Assembly: GCF_900114085.1 (NCBI RefSeq)
Contig: NZ_FORU01000005.1
Span: forward strand, 124,001 to 188,000
Direction of reading: 5' to 3'
Length of the DNA stretch: 64,000 nt
Origin: Myroides guanonis
Lineage (GTDB): Bacteria > Bacteroidota > Bacteroidia > Flavobacteriales > Flavobacteriaceae
The position numbers were made by a program, and so were the translations under genes. This document shows, one piece after another, positions 17,169 to 27,800 of this stretch. The notes beneath the pieces were generated by a model. That model searched no databases. It was not told the origin of the DNA and saw only the letters and a list, made by a program, of their open reading frames with translations. Position 1 is the stretch's first letter. Each line of letters opens with the position of its first letter.

Positions 17169-17882
17169 TTACTCACCTTCTTTTAGGTCGATATTATACA
17201 TTTCTTCAAAGGCTAATGGTTCTATGGCGTTTTCAACTGAATAGTCTCCAATTTTTGTTCTTCTTAAAGAGGTTAAATGCGCTCCTGATTCAACAGCTTG
17301 ACCAAAGTCGAAAGCCAATGAACGGATATAAGTTCCTTTCGAACAGACAGCTCTAAATGCTATCTCTGGAAAAGCTTCTGCGTTGATTTCAAACTCTAGT
17401 ATTTCTACTTTTCGTGTTGGAATTTCTACTTCTTCACCTTTTCTTGCATGTTCATATAGTCTTTTTCCTGCTTGCTTTATAGCTGAAAACACAGGAGGTC
17501 TTTGGTCTATTACCCCAAGGAATTTTTGTCTCGCTGTTTCTAGTGTTTCTGAGGTGATGTGTTCTGTAGGAAAAGTTTGGTCAATCTCTGTTTCTAAATC
17601 GTAGGAAGGAGTAGTGCTACCCAATAGGAAGGTTCCGGTATATTCCTTTACTTGTCCTTGAAGTTCCGATATTTGTTTAGTAGATTTTCCTGTACAAATA
17701 ATCAAAAGTCCGGTGGCTAAAGGATCGAGTGTCCCTGCGTGTCCTACTTTTATTTTTTTGAGACCTAAGTTTTTCTTTAGTGCCCATTTTATTTTGTTTA
17801 CCGCCTGGAATGAAGACCAAGTTAATGGTTTGTCTATAAGTAATATTTGACCGTTTGAAAAGTCATCTGGTGAAAGTTGCAT
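17169..17882 (-). CDS. truB: tRNA pseudouridine(55) synthase TruB
   Basis: A 237-residue cytoplasmic enzyme that makes pseudouridine 55 in the T-loop of tRNAs. The N-terminal DKPLTWSSFQAVNK and the catalytic motif GHAGTLDPLATG, with nucleophile D53, are diagnostic. Further family signatures are YDLETEID, RPPVFSAIKQAGKRLYE and CSKGTYIRSLAFDFG. It lacks a long C-terminal PUA extension, as is common in Bacteroidota. The gene starts one base after the end of uppP, indicating co-transcription. Confidence 0.96.
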   Translation of the reverse strand: MQLSPDDFSNGQILLIDKPLTWSSFQAVNKIKWALKKNLGLKKIKVGHAGTLDPLATGLLIICTGKSTKQISELQGQVKEYTGTFLLGSTTPSYDLETEIDQTFPTEHITSETLETARQKFLGVIDQRPPVFSAIKQAGKRLYEHARKGEEVEIPTRKVEILEFEINAEAFPEIAFRAVCSKGTYIRSLAFDFGQAVESGAHLTSLRRTKIGDYSVENAIEPLAFEEMYNIDLKEGE

Positions 17883-17883
17883 G

Positions 17884-18699
17884 CTATTGATATAGAAAGT
17901 AAATTAATAAAAGAATACCGATGATAATGCGGTACCATCCCCAAAACTTAAAACCGTATTTGGTAAGTACATTGATAAAGGTTTTCACTGCTATTAGTGC
18001 AACTATGAATGCTATAACATTTCCAATGATGAAAATTTGTATGTTTTCAGTTGAGGAAAGTATCATCTCATATCCCTTTTGTGGTGTGGCAGAATCTGCT
18101 CCCCAAGTTTTTAGAAATATAGAATAAACGGTTACAGCTAACATGGTAGGAACTGCTAAGAAGAAAGAGAATTCTGCTGCTGCTTTTCTGCTTAGACCTT
18201 GAGTCATACCACCTATAATTGAGGCAGCTGATCTACTTGTGCCGGGCATCATAGCTAGACATTGCCAAAAACCAATAATGATTGCTTTTTTATTGCTTAT
18301 CTCTTTTTCGTCATGAATTTTAGGGTTTTTAAACCAGCGATCTACGAATAGCAAAACAATTCCTCCTAAGATTAATACTGATGAAATCGCTATTTGATTT
18401 CCTAATACAGCTTCAATTTTATCGTCAAATAAATATCCTAAGGCTAAAGCAGGTATTACTGCAAGTGCTAGCTTAAAATAGAATTTGAAATTGGAAAAAT
18501 CAAAGAATTTTTTCCAGTATAGCGCTACGATTGAAAGTATGGCTCCAAATTGAATTGATACTTGAAACATTTTTAAGTATTCTGTTTCTTCCATTCCAAG
18601 CAGTGCTGCCGTGAACCCCATATGGGCAGTCGATGAAATAGGCAAATATTCTGTTAGTCCTTCTATTATTGCTAATATAATGGCTTGAATTACAGTCAT
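17884..18699 (-). CDS. uppP: Undecaprenyl-diphosphate phosphatase UppP (BacA)
   Basis: A 271-residue polytopic inner-membrane enzyme that dephosphorylates undecaprenyl diphosphate to recycle the lipid carrier for peptidoglycan and other envelope polymers. The first signature EGLTEYLPISSTAH (E17, H26) and the second PGTSRSAASIIGGM (R156) supply the known active-site residues. Hydrophobic helices fill the rest. It sits between the DUF3098 gene and truB in a minus-strand operon. Members of this family confer bacitracin tolerance when abundant. Confidence 0.96.
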   Translation of the reverse strand: MTVIQAIILAIIEGLTEYLPISSTAHMGFTAALLGMEETEYLKMFQVSIQFGAILSIVALYWKKFFDFSNFKFYFKLALAVIPALALGYLFDDKIEAVLGNQIAISSVLILGGIVLLFVDRWFKNPKIHDEKEISNKKAIIIGFWQCLAMMPGTSRSAASIIGGMTQGLSRKAAAEFSFFLAVPTMLAVTVYSIFLKTWGADSATPQKGYEMILSSTENIQIFIIGNVIAFIVALIAVKTFINVLTKYGFKFWGWYRIIIGILLLIYFLYQ

Positions 18700-18720
18700 A
18701 AAAGTTTGTTGTGGTTGTTC

Positions 18721-18951
18721 TTATTTTTTTAAAATAGCATAAATTATTACACCAAAGCCGGCAAATACTACAGTAGGAGCTAACTTAATCCTTTGGAAAT
18801 TAAAAATAGCATCATTGAATTTTGTTGGGTCATCATTCCCTCCTCCAGACATTAAAATGAAGCCTAAAGCGATGATTGCTAATCCAATTAATAAAAAGAT
18901 ATAATTAGTTTTTGCGAATACAAATTCTGTATTATGATTGTTGTTTTCCAT
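18721..18951 (-). CDS. DUF3098 small membrane protein
   Basis: A 76-residue protein with two predicted membrane segments (about 16-34 and 56-74) joined by a short loop, GGGNDDPTKFNDAIFNFQRIKLAP. Family, length and position between ftsX and uppP match DUF3098, a Bacteroidota family found next to ftsX. Its start follows the ftsX stop by two bases. The function is unknown. Context suggests a role near the division or cell-envelope machinery. Confidence 0.88.
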   Translation of the reverse strand: MENNNHNTEFVFAKTNYIFLLIGLAIIALGFILMSGGGNDDPTKFNDAIFNFQRIKLAPTVVFAGFGVIIYAILKK

Positions 18952-18953
18952 AA

Positions 18954-19835
18954 TTAATAAAGCTGATCAGATTTTAAGTTTAAGAACTTTTGGGTTGCAA
19001 AATAGGTGCTGATAGAAGTGATTATCATACCAACTAATAATACGCCAATAGAAACAATTGTTATAGGCATATAGTTTTCCTCTAAGCCAATTCCCAAATC
19101 GGGAAACTTCGTGTCTAGGTAATATGAAAGTCCAATTATTCCCGCAATTGCTAATAATGAACCTATTATTCCAAGTTTCATACTATGCCATATAAATGGA
19201 CGTCTGATGAACGATTTAGTAGCCCCAACCATTTGCATGGTTTTGATGATAAATCTACTTGAAAATATAAGAAGCCTTAAGGAACTGTTTATAAGTAACA
19301 TGGAAATTATGCCTAATAGAGAACTTGCTATCAATACCCAAAAGGTGATTTTTTTGATATTGTCGTTTACTAGGTCAACCAACTGCTTGTCATAAGTAGT
19401 ATCTGTAACAAGGGTGTCTTCTTTTAATTCTTTTTCAATTTTAGTGATACTATCTAAATAGACATAAGGTCCATTGAAATGCACATCGAATGAGTTTTCA
19501 AGTGGATTAAAGCCTAGAAATTCTAAAAAGTTTTCACCCAATACTTCTTCTTGTGATTTTGCAGCTTCTTCTTTGGAAATAAAGTTTACGTCTTTGATAT
19601 AAGGAGCTTCTTCCAATGTTGTTTGAAAGTCTTTAATTTCTTTTTCTGATGCTTTGTCTGAGATAAAAATAGACATGGGAATGTTCTCTCTAAAAGTATT
19701 GGAGATTTTGTTTGAATTTAAAACAAACAAACTCAAACTTCCCAATAGAAACAATACTAGAAAAATACTAAGTATCACAGAAAAATAAGAGGAAATCAGT
19801 TTTCTCTTTTGATATTTCTCATAAGATGATGCCAT
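18954..19835 (-). CDS. ftsX: Cell-division ABC transporter permease FtsX
   Basis: A 293-residue inner-membrane protein with the FtsX layout: cytoplasmic N-terminus, first membrane helix (about 20-41), a periplasmic domain (about 45-165), and three C-terminal helices. The periplasmic domain includes ENIPMSIFISDKASEKEI. With the ATPase FtsE it transmits a signal across the membrane to peptidoglycan hydrolases during division. ftsE is not adjacent, as is usual in this phylum. First gene of the ftsX-DUF3098-uppP-truB operon. A weak TATTTTTA element at 19856-19863 on the minus strand may be its -7. Confidence 0.93.
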   Translation of the reverse strand: MASSYEKYQKRKLISSYFSVILSIFLVLFLLGSLSLFVLNSNKISNTFRENIPMSIFISDKASEKEIKDFQTTLEEAPYIKDVNFISKEEAAKSQEEVLGENFLEFLGFNPLENSFDVHFNGPYVYLDSITKIEKELKEDTLVTDTTYDKQLVDLVNDNIKKITFWVLIASSLLGIISMLLINSSLRLLIFSSRFIIKTMQMVGATKSFIRRPFIWHSMKLGIIGSLLAIAGIIGLSYYLDTKFPDLGIGLEENYMPITIVSIGVLLVGMIITSISTYFATQKFLNLKSDQLY

Positions 19836-19926
19836 AAGACGCTATTTATTGTGTGTAAAAATACTAAAGAAAAACGTTTTAGACGACAATAACGTTTAAA
19901 GATTTATATTTCTTATAAATATAGCT

Positions 19927-19934
19927 TATTTTTG
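19927..19934 (+). promoter_or_regulatory. -7 promoter element TATTTTTG for leuS
   Basis: TATTTTTG fits TAnnTTTG and lies 67 bases upstream of the leuS ATG, in the gap shared with divergent ftsX. Leader about 60 bases; no T-box-like structure was recognised. Confidence 0.5.
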
Positions 19935-20001
19935 CGTTTCGAGATTCTTTTATGATAAATGACAGCCTTTTAAGGTGTCTATTAGTTTTATATAATATAG
20001 T

Positions 20002-22815
20002 ATGAAATATACCCCGAATGAAATTGAAGCCAAATGGCAAAAGTATTGGAAAGAAAACCAAACATTTAAAACTGAAAATGATTATAGTAAACCCAAATAC
20101 TATGTTTTAGATATGTTTCCTTACCCATCGGGTGCTGGACTCCATGTTGGACATCCATTGGGATATATTGCTTCAGATATTGTGGCTCGTTATAAGAGAC
20201 ATCAAGGTTTTAATGTATTGCATCCACAAGGATACGATAGTTTTGGTTTGCCAGCTGAACAATATGCTATTCAAACAGGGCAACATCCTGCTGTTACAAC
20301 AGAGGTTAATATTGCTAGATATAGAGAACAGTTGGATAAAATTGGTTTCTCTTTTGACTGGAGTAGAGAGATTCGTACTTCGAATCCAGAATACTATAAG
20401 TTTACACAAGCTATATTTATTAAGCTTTTTGAATCGTGGTATAATAAGGTAAGTGATAAAGCAGAAGTTATTTCGTCTCTTGTTGCTATTTTTGAAAAGG
20501 AAGGTAATGGAAATGTTGTAGCTGTTTGTGATGATAACATAGCGACTTTTTCTGCGGATGAATGGAATGCTTATTCAGAGAAAGAAAAAGAAGTTGTATT
20601 GCTAAAATACCGTATGACGTATTTAGCAGAAACGGAAGTAAACTGGTGTCCTGCTTTAGGAACTGTGTTAGCTAACGACGAAATTGTGAATGGTGTTTCT
20701 GAACGAGGAGGTCATGCTGTTGTTCGAAAAAAGATGAAACAATGGAGTATGCGAATTTCTGCTTATGCGGATCGTTTGCTTTCTGGATTGAGTGAAATTG
20801 ATTGGAGTGATAGTATTAAGGAGAGTCAAAAGAACTGGATTGGTAAATCGGTTGGTGCTTCTATTTATTTTAATTTAAAAGATTCTCAAGAACAGATTGA
20901 AGTTTTTACAACAAGACCTGATACGGTTTTTGGAGTGAGCTTTGTAACTCTTGCTCCTGAACATGATTTGGTTTTGGATATTACTACAGATACACAAAGA
21001 AGCGCTGTTGAAGAATATATCGCTATGACTTCAAAAAGAAGTGAGCGTGAGCGTATGGCTGATGTGAAAACAATCTCTGGGGTTTTTACTGGTGCGTATG
21101 CTGTTCATCCTTTTACAGGAGAGTCTATTGAAATATGGATCGGTGATTATGTATTGGCTGGATATGGGACGGGTGCTGTTATGGCGGTTCCTGCTGGTGA
21201 TGAGCGTGACTTTGCTTTTGCTAATCACTTTGGTTTAGAGATTAAAAATATTTTTGATAAAGATATCAGTGAAGCGGCTTTTACAGATAAAGCTGGTTTT
21301 GTTTTGAATAATTCATACTTTTTGAATGGGTTAGATTTTAAAGCAGCTACTGAGAAGGTTATTGAGCGTCTTCAAGAAGAAGGTAAGGGGAAAGGAAAAA
21401 CAAATTTCCGTTTGAGAGATGCTGTTTTTTCTCGTCAACGTTATTGGGGAGAGCCATTTCCTGTTTACTATGTAGATGGTATGCCAAAAATGATCGATGC
21501 TGCTCACTTGCCTATAGTGTTGCCTGAGGTTGAAAAATATTTACCAACGGAAGAGGGATATCCTCCTTTGGGTAATGCTAAAGTTTGGGCATGGGACACT
21601 GTGAATAATAAGGTGGTTGAGAATAGTAATATTGATGATGTTGCAGTTTTTCCTTTGGAGTTGAATACAATGCCTGGATGGGCTGGTAGTTCTTGGTATT
21701 GGTTGCGTTATATGGATGCAAGTAATGAGAGTCAAATGGCTTCTGAAGAAGCTATCGGTTATTGGGAAAGTGTTGACTTGTATTTAGGAGGTAGCGAACA
21801 CGCTACGGGACATTTATTGTATTCTCGTTTCTGGAATAAGTTTTTGAAGGATATGGGGATGGTGAAGGTCGAAGAACCTTTTAAAAAGTTGATTAATCAA
21901 GGAATGATTTTAGGGACTTCCGCTTTTGTTTATAGAGTAGATGGTACTAATACTTTTGTTTCGAAAGGTAAGATTGGAGATCAGAAAGTACAGCCTATTC
22001 ACGTAGATGTAAGTTTGGTGAATAATGCGTCTGAATTAAACTTAGAAGGGTTTAAGGCTTGGAGAGCAGATTTTGAAAATGCAACATTCGTATTAGAAGA
22101 TTCTGGATCTTATATAGTAGGTCATGAGGTTGAGAAAATGTCGAAATCGTATTTTAATGTGGTGAATCCAGATGATATTTGTAATGAATATGGTGCGGAT
22201 ACATTGCGTTTGTATGAGATGTTTTTGGGGCCATTAGAGCAAGCAAAACCTTGGAATACGGCTGGTATATCTGGAGTGTTTGGTTTCTTGAAAAAACTTT
22301 GGAAGTTATACGCTTCTGATGAAGGTGTACAGGTTATTGATGAAGAGCCAACTGCTGAAATGTATAAAACATTACACAAGACGATTAAGAAGGTGATTGA
22401 TGATATTGAAGGGTTTTCGTTTAATACTTCTGTTTCTCAGTTTATGATTTGTGTGAATGAGTTGGGACAACAGAAATGTCGACACCGTGCTATACTTGAA
22501 CCTTTGGCTGTTATATTAGCACCTTATGTTCCGCATATAGCAGAGGAGTTATGGTCTTTATTGGGGAAAACAGAGTCAGTTTCTAAACAAGCATTTCCAG
22601 TTTTTGAACCTTCATATTTGATTGAGAGTTCTAAAGAGTATCCTGTGTCTTTTAATGGAAAGATGCGTTTTAAAATAGAATTGGCTATGGATTTGAACGC
22701 TGAGGAGATTGAAAAAGCTGTTATGAATGATGAGCGTACAATTGCACAATTGGGTGGGAAAGAACCTAAAAAGGTGATTATAGTTCCTGGGAAAATTATA
22801 AATATAGTAGGATAA
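20002..22815 (+). CDS. leuS: Leucyl-tRNA synthetase
   Basis: A 937-residue class I aminoacyl-tRNA synthetase charging tRNA-Leu. The HIGH-type motif is HVGH (48-51) within FPYPSGAGLHVGHPLGY. The KMSKS loop is at 712-716 (VEKMSKSYFN). Between them is the editing (CP1) domain (about 220-420, with TTRPDTVFGVSF and AVPAGDERDFAFA). The inserts after residue 160 and before KMSKS (about 630-705) make it longer than E. coli LeuRS, as is usual in Bacteroidota. Monocistronic, with its own promoter and terminator. Confidence 0.97.
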   Translation: MKYTPNEIEAKWQKYWKENQTFKTENDYSKPKYYVLDMFPYPSGAGLHVGHPLGYIASDIVARYKRHQGFNVLHPQGYDSFGLPAEQYAIQTGQHPAVTTEVNIARYREQLDKIGFSFDWSREIRTSNPEYYKFTQAIFIKLFESWYNKVSDKAEVISSLVAIFEKEGNGNVVAVCDDNIATFSADEWNAYSEKEKEVVLLKYRMTYLAETEVNWCPALGTVLANDEIVNGVSERGGHAVVRKKMKQWSMRISAYADRLLSGLSEIDWSDSIKESQKNWIGKSVGASIYFNLKDSQEQIEVFTTRPDTVFGVSFVTLAPEHDLVLDITTDTQRSAVEEYIAMTSKRSERERMADVKTISGVFTGAYAVHPFTGESIEIWIGDYVLAGYGTGAVMAVPAGDERDFAFANHFGLEIKNIFDKDISEAAFTDKAGFVLNNSYFLNGLDFKAATEKVIERLQEEGKGKGKTNFRLRDAVFSRQRYWGEPFPVYYVDGMPKMIDAAHLPIVLPEVEKYLPTEEGYPPLGNAKVWAWDTVNNKVVENSNIDDVAVFPLELNTMPGWAGSSWYWLRYMDASNESQMASEEAIGYWESVDLYLGGSEHATGHLLYSRFWNKFLKDMGMVKVEEPFKKLINQGMILGTSAFVYRVDGTNTFVSKGKIGDQKVQPIHVDVSLVNNASELNLEGFKAWRADFENATFVLEDSGSYIVGHEVEKMSKSYFNVVNPDDICNEYGADTLRLYEMFLGPLEQAKPWNTAGISGVFGFLKKLWKLYASDEGVQVIDEEPTAEMYKTLHKTIKKVIDDIEGFSFNTSVSQFMICVNELGQQKCRHRAILEPLAVILAPYVPHIAEELWSLLGKTESVSKQAFPVFEPSYLIESSKEYPVSFNGKMRFKIELAMDLNAEEIEKAVMNDERTIAQLGGKEPKKVIIVPGKIINIVG

Positions 22816-22816
22816 T

Positions 22817-22854
22817 AAAAAAGGCTGTTTCAGATTAATGAAACAGCCTTTTTT
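22817..22854 (+). terminator. Intrinsic terminator of leuS
   Basis: A perfect 16-bp stem (22817-22832 with 22839-22854) with a 6-base loop and T-run; it starts immediately after the leuS stop. Confidence 0.9.
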
Positions 22855-22914
22855 TTGTCTTGTATACTAAGGTGTGTGATGTGATTTAAACATCGGTTGT
22901 TTTAGTTCTTTGGA

Positions 22915-23295
22915 TTATTTGCTTGGATTGATAAGTAATGCGTTTTCGAAACGCTTTCGGATATTTTTAAGGTTGCGTTCCGCTTCTATTCTGGTCTTGT
23001 AGCTACCTACCCATACTTTGTATGATGGGTTGCTATAAATAATAGTTCCGTCAATGTCGCTGAAATTTCTTTTGAAATCAGCTAGTTTACGAATTGCCTC
23101 GCTATTGCTACCGTAAAAAATCTGAATTTTGTATTTGTCGTTAGCCGTATTTGCTGAGTTGAATTTTCTTTTTTCGTCTAAAAGTGTTTTTACCTCTGAT
23201 GGTTCTTGAAAAGTGTTTTTTGACTGTTGTGCATATGTTAAGTTATGGAACAAAATTGCAGTAAAAATCGTCAATGTAATTCTTAAAAATCTCAT
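22915..23295 (-). CDS. Exported SPOR-domain protein
   Basis: A 126-residue protein with a signal peptide (MRFLRITLTIFTAILFHNLTYAQ) and a C-terminal SPOR domain (about 55-122): YKIQIFYGSNSEAIRKLADF ... YKVWVGSYKTRIEAERNLKNIRKRF. SPOR domains bind denuded glycan strands of peptidoglycan at division sites. The frame opens further upstream at a TTG (23316), but that codon lies inside the -7 element, so the ATG at 23293-23295 was chosen. It is divergent from the respiratory operon. A role as a small periplasmic peptidoglycan-binding protein is inferred. Confidence 0.85.
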   Translation of the reverse strand: MRFLRITLTIFTAILFHNLTYAQQSKNTFQEPSEVKTLLDEKRKFNSANTANDKYKIQIFYGSNSEAIRKLADFKRNFSDIDGTIIYSNPSYKVWVGSYKTRIEAERNLKNIRKRFENALLINPSK

Positions 23296-23313
23296 AATGA
23301 ATAGGGTTTGGTG

Positions 23314-23321
23314 CAAAAATA
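23314..23321 (-). promoter_or_regulatory. -7 promoter element TATTTTTG for the SPOR gene
   Basis: TATTTTTG on the minus strand, 18 bases upstream of the ATG at 23295. The predicted leader is only about 10-14 bases. Confidence 0.55.
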
Positions 23322-23418
23322 CAATTATAATTAAAATGTAATGAAAATAATGTTATTTAGAACTGGTATAAATTATACATTAAGGCAGGCAAAGGTTTTT
23401 AGAGTAAGGCATAAATTG

Positions 23419-23426
23419 TATTTTTG
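23419..23426 (+). promoter_or_regulatory. -7 promoter element TATTTTTG for the act/cox operon
   Basis: TATTTTTG matches TAnnTTTG and lies about 90 bases upstream of the actA ATG at 23514. A TTTTT tract about 18 bases upstream may stand in for -33. It overlaps the TTG that would begin the longest open frame, arguing against that start. Confidence 0.55.
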
Positions 23427-23513
23427 TCGGAGTTTATAAATAAGGAGTCGTGTTTTGGCAGTGAAAGAAATGTTAAAATCGTTCCTAATTTAGTTGATAA
23501 TCATTTTATAACT

Positions 23514-24788
23514 ATGAAAAAAGTGGGTAACCATAATTCGTTTTCAAAGATTTTATTCTTTTGTTTAGCAGTAATGTTTTCATTTTCTGTTAGTTCCTTT
23601 GCGCAAGATGCGGCAAAGGGGAAGGAGTTGTTTAATTCAAACTGTGCTGCCTGTCATAAATTAGACGGGAACTCTACGGGTCCAGCGCTACGAGGTGTTG
23701 TTGAAAGGCATGATACTCAGTGGTTGCATAAATGGATTAAGAGTAGTTCATCTATGATTAAGTCTGGTGATGCTGCTGCTGTTAAGTTGTTTGAGGAGTG
23801 GAATAAGGTTGTTATGAATGACTTCCCGGCTTTGTCGGATGAAGACATTGATAATATTTTAGCTTATACTTCTCAGCCTAAAGCGGAGCCTACAGTTGTT
23901 GCTGGTGGACCTACTAGTGCTAGTAATAGTGGAGCTTCAGGTGATGTGAATAACATGGTTGTGTTAGGAGCGTTGTTTGTTGTTTTGGTGTTGTTGGTAA
24001 CGATGCTTTACTTCGTTAAACGTGTATTGAATAAAATTGTTGAAGTAAATGGATTGACGCCAGAAGTTCGTCAGACTACTCCAATATGGAAGGCTTTTGT
24101 GAAGAATCAATTCTTGGTTATTCTTTCTACAATTGTACTTGTTTTAGTGGGGTCTTATTTTGCATTTGGATTTATGATGCAAGTTGGGGTTGATAAAGGG
24201 TATGAGCCTGTACAGCCAATACATTTCTCTCATAAGATACATGCTGGAGATAATGGAATTGATTGTAAATATTGTCACTCTGCGGCTAGGTCAAGTAAAA
24301 CATCAGGGATTCCTTCTTTGAATGTTTGTATGAACTGTCACAAAAGTATTAGTGAGTTTCAAGGTGATGCAGGTACTGATTATGGTACTTATACTCCTGA
24401 ATTTTACACTGCTGAGATTCAAAAATTATATGATGCGGTTGGATGGGATCCAAGTGCACAAGCTTATACGGGTGAAGAGAAGCCAGTTAAATGGGTTCGT
24501 ATTCATAATTTACCTGACTTTGCTTATTACAATCACTCACAACACGTGAATGTTGCAGGATTAGAGTGTCAAACTTGTCACGGTCCAGTAGAGGAAATGG
24601 AGATCATGAGACAACATGCTCCTTTGACTATGGGATGGTGTATTGACTGTCACAGAACAACAGATGTGAAAATGGAAAACAATGAGTATTATGCGAAAAT
24701 TCACGAAGAATTATCGAAAAAATACGGAGTTGAGAAATTGACTGTTGCTCAAATGGGAGGTTTAGAGTGTGGTAAGTGTCACTATTAA
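23514..24788 (+). CDS. actA: Alternative Complex III multiheme cytochrome c subunit ActA
   Basis: A 424-residue exported protein. A signal peptide (to about residue 30, VSSFAQ) is followed by a mono-heme class I cytochrome c domain (CAACH 44-48), then a Pro/Gly/Ser linker. Two hydrophobic stretches (about 155-175 and 205-225) come next, and then a c3/c7-like multiheme domain with CKYCH, CMNCH, CQTCH, CIDCH and a C-terminal CGKCH. Six CxxCH sites in all. ActA carries electrons out of the quinol-oxidising complex. Longer frame starts overlap the promoter and were not used. First gene of actABCDEF-coxBA. Confidence 0.93.
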   Translation: MKKVGNHNSFSKILFFCLAVMFSFSVSSFAQDAAKGKELFNSNCAACHKLDGNSTGPALRGVVERHDTQWLHKWIKSSSSMIKSGDAAAVKLFEEWNKVVMNDFPALSDEDIDNILAYTSQPKAEPTVVAGGPTSASNSGASGDVNNMVVLGALFVVLVLLVTMLYFVKRVLNKIVEVNGLTPEVRQTTPIWKAFVKNQFLVILSTIVLVLVGSYFAFGFMMQVGVDKGYEPVQPIHFSHKIHAGDNGIDCKYCHSAARSSKTSGIPSLNVCMNCHKSISEFQGDAGTDYGTYTPEFYTAEIQKLYDAVGWDPSAQAYTGEEKPVKWVRIHNLPDFAYYNHSQHVNVAGLECQTCHGPVEEMEIMRQHAPLTMGWCIDCHRTTDVKMENNEYYAKIHEELSKKYGVEKLTVAQMGGLECGKCHY

Positions 24789-24819
24789 TAATAATTTAAG
24801 AAGCTAATATATATATACA

Positions 24820-27800
24820 ATGGCATCAAACAGAAAATACTGGAAAAGTGTTGAGGAGCTGAATGATAATAGTTCTATTGTTGAGACGCTAAGAAACAAT
24901 GAATTTGTTGAAGAGATTCCAACAGATGAGTTTCTTGGAGATAAGGACACGTTGTCTTCTTCATCTACAACGCGTCGGGACTTTTTGAAATATGTAGGTT
25001 TTTCTACAGCTGCAGCTTCTTTAGCAGCTTGTGAGGGACCTGTAGTAAAGTCAATTCCTTATGTGGTTCAACCGGAAGAAATTATTCCTGGTGTTGCGGA
25101 TTATTACGCTACTACTATAGCGGATGGATTTGACTTTGTGAATGTGTTGATTAAGACTCGTGAGGGTCGTCCGATTAAAGTTGAAAACAATAGATTGGAA
25201 AGTGCTTATACAGGAGCTAATGCTCGTGTTCATGCATCTGTTCTTTCTTTATATGATAGTCTTCGTTTAAAAGGGTCTAAAATTGATGGTAAGTCTGCTT
25301 CTTGGAGCGATGTTGATGCTGCGGTTAAGGCTAGTTTAAAAGAGGCTAATGAGAAAGGTGGTAACGTAGTGTTGTTAACTAATACTATGGCGAGTCCATC
25401 TACTGATAAATTGATTTCTGAGTTTATTGCTCAAAATCCTACGACTAAGCATGTTATTTATGACGCGGTTTCTTCAACTGCTTCATTAGATGCTTATGAG
25501 CGTGTGTATGGTGAGCGTGCTCTTGCTGATTATGATTTTGCAGAAGCTGATGTGATTGTTTCTGTAGCTGCTGATTTCTTAGGTGATTGGCAAGCTGGTG
25601 GATACGATACTGCTTATGGGCAAAAACGTATTCCTAAAAACGGTAAAATGTCTAAACATATTCAGCTTGAGGCTAATATGTCTTTGACAGGAGCTAACGC
25701 TGATGTGCGTGTGCCAATGACTGTTGCAGAACAAAAAATGGCTTTGGTTAAGATTTACAACGAAATCGTTGGTGCTAATGTTTCAGTTGGAGCTACTAGC
25801 AGAGATGAAGCGGTTGTGAAAATTGCTAAGCAATTAAAATCTGCTGGAAATAGAGGTGTTTTAGTTTCTGGTTTGGATGATGTAAATGCTCAACTGTTAG
25901 TGTTTGCTATTAACCAAGCTTTGGGTTCTCAGGCTTTTATTCCATCTAAACCAAAATATGTTAGAAAAGGAAATAGTGCACAAGTAGCACAATTGATTAA
26001 AGATATGAATGCAGGTGCTGTTCATACTTTGATTATGTCTGGTGTAAACCCGGTGTATACTTTAGCTAATTCGGCTTCTTTTGTTGAAGGATTGAAAAAA
26101 GTAAAAACGTCTGTTGCTTTTTCTTTGAAAGAGGATGAGACGGCTTTACAAACTACTATAGCTGCTGCAGCTCCTCATTATTTAGAGTCATGGGGTGATG
26201 TGGTAATCAAAAAAGGACACTATGCTGTTATGCAGCCTACTATTCGTCCTCTTTTTGAAACTAGACAATTCCAAGAATCACTTATGGTGTGGACTGGAGC
26301 TGAAGGAGCTTATTATGATTATTTGAAATCTGTTGGTTCTTCAATGGTTTCTAGTAAATCATGGAATAAAATAGTGCATGATGGTATCGCTGAGTTTGAT
26401 GCTGTTAATACTGTAAGTGTTGCTTTTGATCATGCTGTTGCTGCTTCTGAATTAGCGAAAGCTAAGAAGGTTGATGGTTTAGAGTTAGTGTTGTACACTA
26501 AAACTGGTATGGGTGATGGTCAACAAGCTAATAATCCTTGGTTGCAAGAGTTCCCAGACCCGTTAACACGTGTTTCATGGGATAACTACTTGACTATGTC
26601 AAGAGTAGATTCTGAGGCGAATGGATTTAAAAACTACAATGTTGCTAACGGAGGTTTAAACGGAAGTTATGCTACTGTTGTAGTGAATGGAGTTACTTTA
26701 GAAAAGGTTCCTGTTTTAATTCAACCTGGTCAAGCTGTTGGAACTGTAGGTCTTTCTTTTGGATATGGTCGTAAGGCTGCTATGAAAGAAGAAATGCAAG
26801 TTGGTGTTAATGCTTATGCGTTATACCACGATTTCAAAGATGTTCAAGGTGCTAATGTTACAGTTGGTGCTGGAGATCATGAATTTGCTTGTGTTCAGTT
26901 GCAAAATACCTTAATGGGTAGAGGGGATATCATTAAAGAAACAACTTTAGAGGTTTTTAATTCTAAAGATGTTAAAGAGTGGAATATTTTCCCAATGGTA
27001 TCTTTAGATCACCAAGAAGTACGTGCTAATTCTGTTGATATTTGGGAGTCTTTTGACCGTTCTATCGGACATCACTTCAATTTGTCAATTGATTTAAATG
27101 CTTGTACTGGATGTGGTGCGTGTGTTATCGCTTGTCATGCTGAGAATAACGTACCTGTAGTTGGTAAGTCAGAAATTAGAAGAAGTAGAGATATGCACTG
27201 GTTGCGTATTGACCGTTATTATTCTTCTGAAGAATCTTTCATAGGTGATGTTGATGTGAAAAACGCTGCTAGCGGATTTACTGAAAACTTCAATATGTTT
27301 AAAGAGTTGGAAAACCCTGCGGATAATCCACAAGTTGCTTTCCAACCGGTAATGTGTCAGCACTGTAATCACGCTCCTTGTGAAACTGTTTGTCCAGTAG
27401 CGGCAACTTCACATGGTCGTCAAGGTCAAAACCATATGGCTTATAACCGTTGTGTTGGGACTAGATATTGTGCGAACAACTGTCCTTATAAAGTAAGACG
27501 TTTTAACTGGTTCTTATATAACAATAACGATGAGTTTGATTTCAACATGAATGATGATTTAGGACGTATGGTACTTAATCCTGATGTGAATGTTCGTTCT
27601 CGTGGGGTTATGGAAAAATGTTCTATGTGTATTCAAATGACTCAAGCTACAATCTTAAAAGCTAAGAACGAAGGAAGAGTTGTTGGAAAAGATGAGTTCC
27701 AAACTGCTTGTTCTGCTGCGTGTGGTAGTGGTGCAATGGTGTTTGGTGATGTTAACGATAAAACTTCTGATGTTGCAAAATTAGTAGAAGAGGATCGTAT

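Noticed and set aside
23424..23513. TTG-initiated N-terminal extension of ActA
   Set aside because: It begins inside the -7 promoter element and would place 30 polar residues before the signal peptide.
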